Shown piece by piece: positions 1-6,194 of a stretch of 6,939 nucleotides of DNA; positions within the stretch are counted from its first letter, which is position 1, and the number at the start of each line of letters is the position of its first letter. The DNA is from an uncultured Eubacteriales bacterium (GTDB lineage Bacteria > Bacillota > Clostridia > Oscillospirales > Oscillospiraceae), in contig USMP01000068.1 of assembly GCA_900555795.1 (NCBI GenBank), forward strand, positions 1 through 6,939, given 5' to 3'. The translations under genes were made by a program, and so were the position numbers. The notes under the pieces are model-generated. The model made no database searches. It was not told where the DNA came from and saw only the letters and a list, made by a program, of their open reading frames with translations.

Positions 1-356
1 TTGGGAAACTCACCGCTGAACTGGCGCAGCACCTCCGGCATGATACCCCTGGCCCGGGGCGCGCTGGTCCCAATGCGCAGGGTACCCCGATCCTGTCCAT
101 CGTAGTCCCGTATGACCTGCCGCACCCGCTCCTCCTGGGCAAGTACCGACTGGGCAAAGCGGAGCAGCTGCCGCCCGGCATCCGTCAGTTCCAGGCGGGG
201 ACGCCGGCGAAACAGCCGGGCCTGATAGGCCTCCTCCAGCCGCTGCACATGGTTAGACAGGTTTTGCTGGGTAATAAAGAGCCGTCTGGCAGTCTGTGTA
301 AAGTTTAAATCCTGCATGCTTCTGCAAAGTAGTACAAACTCAAAAAATTGACCACT
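1..356 (-). pseudogene. LysR-type transcriptional regulator, N-terminal part, in-frame TAA
   Basis: Read on the minus strand, this encodes the N-terminal winged HTH of a LysR-type regulator and the start of its effector domain; the rest lies beyond the left edge. The recognisable stretches are FLSLYYFAEACR, then TARRLFITQQNLSNHVQRLEE (recognition helix), then LELTDAGRQLL and GTLRIGTSAPRARGIMPEV, which enters the substrate-binding domain. An in-frame TAA at 306-308 falls just before the TFTQTARR helix, at a position normally filled by an ordinary residue such as Lys or Gln. The HTH would therefore not be made unless the stop is a sequence error or is suppressed. The likely start is a GTG near 354-356, preceded by AGGAGG (plus-strand 366-371). 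The A-run near 342-349 makes the exact start and frame there uncertain. The gene is divergent from the sulfatase and probably controlled it. Family identification is firm; the ligand is unknown. Confidence 0.82.
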
Positions 357-375
357 GTCTCCGCTCCTCCTGTCA

Positions 376-392
376 CACAAGAAATTCTTGTG
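376..392. promoter_or_regulatory. Perfect inverted repeat in the LysR 5' leader
   Basis: CACAAGAA-A-TTCTTGTG has two perfect 8-base arms around a single base. It lies between the predicted LysR promoter (415-447) and its Shine-Dalgarno site (366-371), so it would be transcribed in the LysR leader. Its size and symmetry suit a dimeric repressor or an autoregulatory site; a short RNA hairpin is less likely because the loop is too small. The binding protein is not known. Confidence 0.5.
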
Positions 393-419
393 CCGCTTCT
401 ATACTGTTATCAGAATTGT

Positions 420-447
420 ATTGTACCAAAGTGGGGGGAAAAGTCAA
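420..447 (-). promoter_or_regulatory. Predicted sigma-A promoter for the LysR gene
   Basis: On the minus strand, TTGACT (plus 442-447) and TACAAT (plus 420-425) are separated by 16 bases. Each hexamer matches five of six consensus bases. Transcription would start near 413 and give a leader of about 55-60 bases that contains the inverted repeat at 376-392. Orientation and distance fit the LysR gene. Confidence 0.55.
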
Positions 448-463
448 CGTGTCCGTCCATTTG

Positions 464-479
464 CCACAAAATTTTGTGG
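464..479. promoter_or_regulatory. 16-base perfect palindrome between divergent promoters (candidate operator)
   Basis: CCACAAAATTTTGTGG is a perfect palindrome. It lies 16 bases from the LysR -35 (442-447) and 24 bases from the sulfatase -35 (504-509), so one protein bound here could act on both. The divergent LysR-type regulator is the obvious candidate, although LysR sites are usually interrupted dyads. A different repressor family is therefore also possible. Confidence 0.55.
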
Positions 480-503
480 TGGGACCTCCCCGGAAAGTGT
501 TGT

Positions 504-532
504 TTGCCCCCAGGGGCCTGTACCTGTATAAT
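504..532 (+). promoter_or_regulatory. Predicted sigma-A promoter for the sulfatase gene
   Basis: TTGCCC (504-509), a 17-base spacer, then a consensus TATAAT (527-532). Transcription would start near 539, about 35 bases before the ATG. The spacer overlaps a small perfect inverted repeat, GCCCC-CA-GGGGC (506-517), which could be a second protein-binding site over the promoter. Confidence 0.6.
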
Positions 533-573
533 AGGCATACGGAAAGCCTTTTACGGAAAGAGAGGACACTTTC

Positions 574-2021
574 ATGGACCAAAAGCCCCGCAATGTTGTG
601 CTGATCTGCTCCGATCAGCACAACCGGCATATGGCAGGCTGCTACGGCAATCCCCACGTCATTACCCCCCACATGGACGCCCTTGCCGCCGCCGGCACCC
701 GATTTGACTGCGCCTACACCCCAAACCCAATCTGTGTGCCCGCCAGGGCCAGCATGGCCACCGGCTGCTACAGTCACACACTCCACTGCTGGGACAACGC
801 AAGCCCCTACTGTTCCCCCGAACAGGCCCTCAGCTTTGGCCACCAGCTGCACCGTGCCGGGATTCCGGTTACGCCATCGGAAAGCTTCACTACCGCTCCA
901 GCGAGGATGATACCGGTTTTCCCGACCAGCGGATTCCCCTCCACGTCCGGGACGGCGTGGTGGATCTTTTCGGCACCATCCGGGAATATGGTGTGGTAAA
1001 GCCTATTATGCGTCAGGAGATTCCCAAGGCACACCCCGGAGACTCCAGCTATATCCACTATGACACCCAAATTACAAAGGAGGCGCTGGCATTTTTGGAA
1101 GAAAACCGGGAGGCGGAAAAACCCTGGTGCCTCTACGTGGGCTACACCTTCCCGCATCTTCCCCTTATCTCCCCCCAGGAAACCTGGAATCTCTACGATG
1201 AGGCCAGTCTCCCCATGCCCTTTGCCTACCACAGGGGAGAGCGGGCTGAGCACGAGAGTTTCCGGGACATCCGGGATTTTTTGGGGCTTCAGGAGGAATA
1301 CACAGGCGAGGAGATTCGCCGGGCCATTCACGCCTACTACGGCATGTGCCCCTTCCTGGATACGCAGATAGGCCAGCTGTTGGGACGTCTGCGGGACCTG
1401 GGACTGGATGAAAACACCTATGTCATTTACACATCCGACCATGGAGAGATGATGGGCAACCACGGCCTGTGGTTCAAAAACTGCATGCTGGAGGACTCCT
1501 CCGCCATTCCGCTCATCCTCTCCGGTCTCGACATCCCCCGGGGCACGGTTAACCGCACCAACATTTCCCTGGTGGATATCTATCCCACTGTGCTGGATCT
1601 CATGGGCGTTGTACCGAAAAACGACGGAAAAGACAGGCAGGGCATCTCACTTTACGAACTCTGCAAATCAAAGGAAGAAAAGGATCGCGCCGTGTATTCT
1701 GAGTTTCACGCCTCCGCCTCCTACACTGGCGGCTTTATGGTCCGCTGGAGGCAGTATAAGTATATCGACTATGTGGGTTATCCTCCCCTGCTCTTTGACC
1801 TGGATAAAGATCCGCTGGAACTGCACGACCACAGCACCGATCCCGCCTACGCCGGTATAGGGGCCCTGCTGGCGGAAAAGCTCCAGGCCTGCGGCGGCCC
1901 CAGGGAAATTGACGCCAGCTGCCGGGCGGATCAGGCCCAGCGGCTGGAGCGGTACGGCGGCAAGGAGTACATCCTGCACAACTTCCAGCCCATTATTTTC
2001 TCTCCCCCGCCCCAGTGCTGA
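574..2021 (+). pseudogene. Type I (formylglycine) sulfatase, one-base frameshift
   Basis: This encodes an S1-family sulfatase, which hydrolyses sulfate esters after its active-site Cys is oxidised to formylglycine. The first frame starts at ATG 574, with AGAGGA seven bases upstream. It carries the N-terminal metal-site strand (NVVLICSDQH, residues 7-16) and the signature CVPARASMATG with the modified Cys at residue 54. Near 853-866 homology leaves this frame and resumes one base later as SGYAIGKLHYR, running to the stop at 2021. This second part holds the C-terminal metal site (YTSDHGEMMGNHGLWFK). The span is one base short of a multiple of three, so a single lost base, for example in the G/C run at 857-861, explains it; repaired length would be about 482 residues. 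The overall pattern resembles choline-sulfatase or arylsulfatase types, and the substrate cannot be named. No signal peptide is visible, so it is probably cytoplasmic. The maturase gene follows directly. Confidence 0.88.
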
Positions 2022-2055
2022 GGGGCGTCATCCGACCAGAAAAGGAGGGAGGCCC

Positions 2056-2998
2056 ATGCCCGCGTTGAGTGTCCTGCTCAAGCCCGCCTCCGGCAGCTGC
2101 GGCCTGCGATGCCGGTACTGCTTTTACGCCGACGAGTCCCGCTGCCGGAGTGTCGAAAACTTTGGGCTGATGTCGGAGGAGACCCTGCGGCAGGTGGTCA
2201 GCAAATGCCTGGCCTATGCCGATACCCAGTGTACCCTTGCTTTTCAGGGGGGTGAGCCCACCCTGAGGGGCCTCCCCTTCTTCCGGCGGCTGATCCCCCT
2301 GGAAAAGCGCTACCGCCGCGGAAAGGCCGCCATTCACCACGCCATCCAGACCAATGGTATGGTCCTTGACGAAGCATGGGCCTCCTTTTCCGCAAAACCA
2401 GTTTTTGGTGGTCCTGTCTCTGGATGGTCCCCGGGATCTTCACGACGCCAATCGTGTGGACGCCTCTGATCACGGCACCTTTGACGTGGTGCTGGCGGCG
2501 GCCCGGCTGCTGAAGCGGAGGGACGTCCCCTGCAACATTCTCACCGTGGTCACGGAGGCCACGGCCAGCCGGGCAAAGGAACTGTTCTCCTTTTTTATGG
2601 CCCAGGGATTTCTTTATCAGCAGTACATCCCCTGTCTGAACCCCCTTGGCGCCCCCAGGGGCGGCTGCCCAGGCTCCCTCACCCCAGCGAGCTACAGGCG
2701 GTTTTTGACAGACCTTTTTGATGCGTGGTATGAAGCCCGCCTTTTGGGCCGTTTCGTCTACATCCGCTACTTTGAGAACCTGGCGGCCCGCCTTCTGGGC
2801 CAACCGGTGGAGTGCTGCGGTATGGGGGACTGCGCACCCCAGCTGGTAGTAGAGGCGGACGGCAGCGTCTACCCCTGCGACTTCTACATGCTGGACGACT
2901 ATAGATATACGGGACGCCCAGCGCCTCCGCCCGCTCCACAATCCGGCGGACCCGTTCAAAAGCCTCCTCCTGAGGCAGATGACGGGTCTCCGTATTGA
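2056..2998 (+). pseudogene. Anaerobic sulfatase-maturing enzyme (anSME), frameshifted and C-terminally truncated
   Basis: This is a radical SAM enzyme that converts the sulfatase active-site Cys to formylglycine without oxygen. Its start is ATG 2056, with AAAGGAGG seven bases upstream. The [4Fe-4S]/SAM motif CGLRCRYC puts cysteines at residues 15, 19 and 22, as in the Clostridium perfringens enzyme, and FQGGEPTL follows. The frame changes near 2386-2397, between a T4 and an A4 run: 'DEAWASF' is in one frame and 'NQFLVVLSLDGP' in the next. Loss of one base from each run would explain it (WASFFRKNQF). The second frame continues through CGMGDC and VEADGSVYPCDFY, with the Asp next to Cys that is proposed as catalytic base in this family. 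Homology ends at about 2905 (LDDYR). The last roughly 30 codons, to the stop at 2998, are proline-rich antisense of the neighbouring kinase gene. The remaining SPASM cysteines, all of auxiliary cluster II and a ligand of cluster I, are missing, so the product should be inactive. Confidence 0.88.
2898..2910. other. Rearrangement junction joining two truncated genes
   Basis: On the plus strand, anSME homology runs up to about 2906 (Asp-Tyr-Arg codons). On the minus strand, the kinase reading frame is family-like down to about 2901 (GVPYIY), where the family normally continues with a KKTDS-type stretch. Instead the sequence is antisense anSME. The two matches overlap by a few bases in an AT-rich stretch (ACTATAGATATAC). 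This would suit microhomology-mediated joining, an inversion or deletion endpoint, or an assembly chimera. No repeat, IS end or recombinase gene is visible nearby. Confidence 0.75.
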
Positions 2999-3146
2999 TC
3001 ACTGCGGCGTCGCACCCGGTCAGAACCGCGTCCATATCCGCGAAACAGTCGATCTGCACCAGCGTGTCGATATTGCGGGCACTGAGCATGACGCCTGAAT
3101 CCAGAGCCCCGGTCATATCGTCGGCTATCATCAGCAATTCGGCCAT
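2901..3146 (-). pseudogene. Four-carbon acid sugar kinase (DUF1537), N-terminal fragment only
   Basis: This fragment belongs to the DUF1537 kinases, which phosphorylate four-carbon acid sugars such as threonate or erythronate, usually with a PdxA-like dehydrogenase in the pathway. ATG 3146 is preferred over a GTG three codons upstream: it is preceded by AGGTGG at a suitable distance, and the protein then begins MAELLMIADDMTGALDSG, the N-terminal motif of the family. About 80 residues of the roughly 400 or more usual are present, ending at GVPYIY. The frame then continues as antisense anSME sequence to a stop at about 2679, giving an unrelated tail. The phosphate- and nucleotide-binding C-terminal domain is absent. 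The gene is divergent from the PrpR_N-type regulator at 3344, which probably controlled it. The exact sugar acid cannot be told from this fragment. Confidence 0.85.
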
Positions 3147-3178
3147 TGTTACCACCTATCCAAATCCAAAATCATGTA

Positions 3179-3214
3179 CTACTTATATAGTAGCACACGT
3201 GCTTCGTTTTGCAA
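3179..3214 (-). promoter_or_regulatory. Possible promoter and overlapping inverted repeats upstream of the kinase gene
   Basis: On the minus strand, TTGCAA (3209-3214) and TACTAT (plus 3187-3192) are 16 bases apart and make a weak promoter candidate. Two small perfect inverted repeats overlap it: AGCAC-AC-GTGCT (3192-3203) and CTACT-TATAT-AGTAG (3179-3193). Either could be an operator. Hexamer matches are only four of six, so the promoter call is tentative. Confidence 0.3.
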
Positions 3215-3222
3215 CCTAAAAT

Positions 3223-3255
3223 GTCGAAATAGTCGAAATATTAGTTTTATTTCGA
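3223..3255. promoter_or_regulatory. TCGAAAT-box cluster, candidate operator of the divergent regulator
   Basis: Two exact, adjoining copies of GTCGAAATA (3223-3231 and 3232-3240) are followed by an inverted copy. TCGAAATA (3233-3240) and TATTTCGA (3248-3255) form an inverted repeat with a 7-base spacer. The cluster sits 29 bases upstream of the regulator's -35 box and between the two divergent genes. That is where an activator with a Fis-type HTH would be expected to bind, so the PrpR_N-type protein is the likely ligand. The three boxes are seen directly; the binding is inferred. Confidence 0.55.
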
Positions 3256-3283
3256 AACGTTTATAAAATATATGTTTCAATTA

Positions 3284-3313
3284 TTGACAGATACTGTTAA
3301 AATGAGGTATAGT
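3284..3313 (+). promoter_or_regulatory. Predicted sigma-A promoter for the PrpR_N-type regulator
   Basis: A consensus TTGACA (3284-3289), an 18-base spacer, and TATAGT (3308-3313, five of six). Transcription would start near 3320, leaving a leader of about 24 bases with GGGAGG before ATG 3344. No sigma-54 (-24/-12, GG/GC) element was seen here, which fits the degenerate sigma-54 domain of the product. Confidence 0.65.
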
Positions 3314-3343
3314 ATTGGTAAGATCTTACGGGAGGCATGCAAA

Positions 3344-5107
3344 ATGAAAACATATAAGCTTTTAGGGATCGCCCCCTACGACGGCATCCGCCTGCTGATG
3401 CGGGAGGCCGCCAGTCAGCGTGAAGATATCGTTCTGGACGCCTACACCGGCAACCTGGAGGACGGATGCGCCCTGGCCCAGCAGTACGCCGGCGACTACG
3501 ACTGTATTATCTCCCGTGGTGGCACCGCCCAGCAGATCCGCCAGGTGACAACCAAGCCCATTGTAGAGATTGAGTTCTCCGCCTATGATCTGCTCCAGTC
3601 CATCAACCTGGCCCGGTCCTGCGCGGACAAATGGGCCATTGTAGGCTTCGCCCCCATTACCAAGAACGCCAAAATCATCAGCGACCTGCTCCAGTATAAC
3701 CTGGATATTTTCACCCTCCAGACCAAGGAGGACGCGGACTGGATTATCAGCGAGATCAAGTCCCAGGGCTATCAAATGATCGTCTGCGATACCATCACCG
3801 ACATCTACGCCAAACGCCAGGGGGTGGATTCCATTTTGATCCACTCAGGGCTGGAGAGCATTGAGCGGGCCATCGACGAGGCGGTGCACATCTGCGAATC
3901 CTATGCCCAGATCAAGGAGCAGAAGGACCTCTACGAGATGCTTCTGAATAACCTGGAGATCGACTCCTTCGTCTTTGACAGCGAAAAGAACTGTGTCTAC
4001 GCCAATCCCAATCAACTGGGGGATGAGGAGATCAAGTCCATCGTTCTCAACCAGCTTACCCTGCCGGAGTGGGAGCGATCCGAGGCAATTCAGAAAAATA
4101 TCCGGGGCACCATCTACAATATCGAGGCCAAGCAGGTGGCTTTCCGCGGGGAGATGTATTCCCTGTACAATGTATACTATCAGAAAAACAAGACCACAAA
4201 GAAGGCCAGCGGCATCCAGTACTACACCGCAAACGAGTTGAATGAGAGTCTGCTGGCAGGCTTCTACCTCAGTCCTACTCTGGAGTTGTCCAAGTACGAG
4301 CAGCTGGGCAAGTCCGGTAGCTTCCCGCCCCTGATGCTCCTGGGCGGACCCGGCACCGGCAAGAGCGAGTGCGCCGCCTATCTGCATATCAAGGGACAGA
4401 ATTGGAACAACCCCTACATTGACTGCAGCTTTGCAAAAATGAACGAAAAGGAACTGCAGTACCTGCTCACCAGCATCAACTCCCCCTTCCGGTCCAATCA
4501 GGTGACGTTCCACTTTCGGGAGATCGATACCCTGGACGAGGAAAAATTCTGCGGCTTTCTCAGCGCCATCAGCGACTCCCACCTGTGCTCCTGCAACCGG
4601 ATCATCTTCTCCTGGACACATGACACCCGGGAAAAGCTGCCGGAGCGGGCCAGAGCCATTATGGACCGCTTCACATGCTATACCATCACCCTGCCCACCG
4701 TGCAGGAGCGCATCGATGAGATCCCCCAGATGGTGACAAAATACATCAATTCCTTCAACAGCATGATGTCCAAGCAGTCCGCCGGGCTCCAGAGCGACGC
4801 CGTCACTCTGATGAAGGCCTACGACTGGCCCGGGAATCTCTCCCAGCTGAAGCGGGTGATCTTCCAGGCGGTGTCCCAGTCCGACGGGATGTATATCAGC
4901 GCGGACACCATCCGCTCCATCCTGGATACAGAAAAAGGCCACTTGATCCCGGAGGCCAAGCTGTCTCTGGATCTGAGCGGCACACTGGATGAGATCAAGC
5001 AGGAGGTCGCCAAGATTGTTCTGGCCCAGTGCGGCAACAACCAGAGCAAGGCAGCTGAACGGCTGGGCATTGGCCGCACCACCCTGTGGCGGATGCTTGG
5101 CCGCTGA
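3344..5107 (+). CDS. PrpR_N-domain transcriptional regulator with degenerate sigma-54-type AAA+ domain and Fis HTH
   Basis: This is an intact regulator of 587 residues. ATG 3344 is chosen because GGAGG lies eight bases upstream and MKTYKLLGIAPYDGIRLLM begins the domain; an ATG 24 codons upstream would overlap the promoter. Residues 1 to about 190 are a PrpR_N-type sensor domain (CIISRGGTAQQIR, then VEIEFSAYDLL). A short helical linker and a PAS-like segment follow at about 215-300. Residues about 310-515 form an AAA+ domain with Walker A GGPGTGKS near 334-341 and the late motif YDWPGNLSQLKR. The GAFTGA sigma-54 contact loop is absent, and the Walker B region reads FHFREID, with Arg where Asp is expected. 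The C-terminus is a Fis-type HTH (NNQSKAAERLGIGRTTLWRML). In this family, regulators lacking GAFTGA generally act without sigma-54. Divergence from the kinase suggests it senses a four-carbon sugar acid or its phosphate and controls that pathway. It is the only fully open complete gene in the window. Confidence 0.87.
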   Translation: MKTYKLLGIAPYDGIRLLMREAASQREDIVLDAYTGNLEDGCALAQQYAGDYDCIISRGGTAQQIRQVTTKPIVEIEFSAYDLLQSINLARSCADKWAIVGFAPITKNAKIISDLLQYNLDIFTLQTKEDADWIISEIKSQGYQMIVCDTITDIYAKRQGVDSILIHSGLESIERAIDEAVHICESYAQIKEQKDLYEMLLNNLEIDSFVFDSEKNCVYANPNQLGDEEIKSIVLNQLTLPEWERSEAIQKNIRGTIYNIEAKQVAFRGEMYSLYNVYYQKNKTTKKASGIQYYTANELNESLLAGFYLSPTLELSKYEQLGKSGSFPPLMLLGGPGTGKSECAAYLHIKGQNWNNPYIDCSFAKMNEKELQYLLTSINSPFRSNQVTFHFREIDTLDEEKFCGFLSAISDSHLCSCNRIIFSWTHDTREKLPERARAIMDRFTCYTITLPTVQERIDEIPQMVTKYINSFNSMMSKQSAGLQSDAVTLMKAYDWPGNLSQLKRVIFQAVSQSDGMYISADTIRSILDTEKGHLIPEAKLSLDLSGTLDEIKQEVAKIVLAQCGNNQSKAAERLGIGRTTLWRMLGR

Positions 5108-5122
5108 GCAGGTGGGCTATTG

Positions 5123-5171
5123 ATAGAAGCGAGGCAGGCACGTTGGCCGTGTCGCCCCGCTTCTATTTTTT
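5123..5171 (+). terminator. Intrinsic terminator of the PrpR_N-type regulator
   Basis: Perfect 9-base arms ATAGAAGCG (5123-5131) and CGCTTCTAT (5158-5166), with inner pairing between GGCACG and CGTGTC, followed by six T residues (5166-5171). It starts 16 bases after the regulator stop. The T-run is also the left arm of a further inverted repeat, TTTTTGCGG (5167-5175) with CCGCAAAAA (5189-5197). Confidence 0.8.
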
Positions 5172-5192
5172 GCGGTGGCATAAGACAGCCGC

Positions 5193-5232
5193 AAAAATTG
5201 TCCATGTTGGCAGCCCTGCGGCCACAGACATG
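5193..5232 (-). terminator. Possible terminator of the ABC transporter/MBL genes
   Basis: On the minus strand a hairpin pairs CATGT with ACATG (5228-5232 with 5203-5207) and TGGC with GCCA (5221-5224 with 5208-5211). It has a three-base bulge and a nine-base loop. Five T residues (plus 5193-5197) follow after a five-base gap. It is imperfect, but placed correctly, about 60 bases past the hydrolase stop. Confidence 0.4.
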
Positions 5233-5291
5233 GGCCCGCGGCGGCCGCCGTCGGGAGGCGGCATGTATCCGCAAAAGAAGCCCTTACCCGC

Positions 5292-6161
5292 TTACTTCTT
5301 ATCCACAGGACAAATCTGTACCGTCATGCTGGCCTCGTACCAGACACCCCGCTCCGGGTTGATAAACCTGCACTGGGTACCCAGCTTTTCCAGTTCCTCA
5401 TTGACCTTGGCGGTAAAATCGTTAAAGTCATAGTCGAAGCTGGGGTCATAGGCGTTGTTGTGGTGCCAGGGAATGCTGATCTGCGCGCCGATGGCGGCGA
5501 TAACCTCCGCCATCTCCCGGGGCTCCATCTGCCAATTGGTCCGGTGGCGGAAGAGGATGTTGGGATGCACATCCTCCTAGCGCTTCTGCGCAATCCGATC
5601 CCACCCCCCTGCGCTAAAGGCGAGCTTCAGGTTGTCGTTGGTTGTGATGACCAGGTTGGTATTAAAGAGGGATCCCAGGGAGCCCAGAAAGTCCAGGGAT
5701 GCGTGGTCGTCAATCCTGGCTGGCGACACTGCGGAAAACTTCGTGGCATTATGCCGCCCCTCGCTGGTCTCCAGAATAAAATCGCCGAAGTCATAGGTAT
5801 CGTGGCTCTCAAAGGGGAAGATGTCCCGCTCCGGGATGCCGAAGGTCTGGCTGTAGTAGATGGCCGTGTTGGCGTGGCAGAGGATGCGGGGATGGAAGCG
5901 CTCATATACCTCGCCCAGCTGCAGAATGTGGTCTCCGTGGGCGTGGTTGAGAATCACGTAGTCCGCGCCCTCCAGATCCGCCACGGCGTAGCCGCAGCTC
6001 ATGCCCATCTTCCCCCACTTGGGGTCCTCCGGGGAGGGCAGGAAGGGATCGATGACAATATACTTGCCATTCGGCAGACGAATCTCCGTGCAGTTGCAGG
6101 TAAACCAGCGAAAGCGGAGACCGTGGGAGGTGACGCTTCTGACAAACTCACTCATGCTCAT
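5292..6161 (-). pseudogene. Metallo-beta-lactamase-fold hydrolase interrupted by an in-frame TAG
   Basis: This encodes an MBL-fold metallohydrolase of about 289 residues, cytoplasmic by its lack of a signal peptide. The metal-binding motif NHAHGDH is near residues 70-76, and further His residues are in GRHN and PWHHNN. An in-frame TAG at 5577-5579 ends the protein after residue 194 (GWDRIAQKR); the same frame then continues EDVHPNILFRHRTNW to TAA at 5292. The part after the stop reads as the natural continuation, and it carries the PWHHNN histidines, one of which probably completes the metal site. A GTG at 5570 follows AGGAGG by only two bases, so internal restart is conceivable but poorly spaced. 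The start at ATG 6161 has only a weak Shine-Dalgarno; ATG 6155 is an alternative. It lies 33 bases after the ABC ATPase stop and in the same frame. The gene is probably co-transcribed with a peptide importer; its substrate is unknown. Confidence 0.8.
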
Positions 6162-6194
6162 CTCATTACATTCAATGATGTCGCACAGTTCCAG

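Noticed and set aside
2907..2998. Proline-rich tail as a novel C-terminal domain of anSME
   Set aside because: It is simply the antisense of the DUF1537 kinase coding sequence, so it is a by-product of the junction.
3272..3343. Earlier ATG start for the PrpR_N-type regulator
   Set aside because: It overlaps the -35/-10 promoter and adds residues unlike the domain. ATG 3344 has a good Shine-Dalgarno and matches the domain start.
3845..4942. Long open frame antisense to the regulator
   Set aside because: The sense strand is a clear, fully conserved regulator. The antisense protein is low-complexity, rich in Gly, Val and Leu, and shows no recognisable domain.
5233..5253. GC-rich palindrome around GCGGCCGC as a terminator or origin element
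   Set aside because: It has no T-run on either side and no iterons or AT-rich region. A GC-rich palindrome alone does not support a function.
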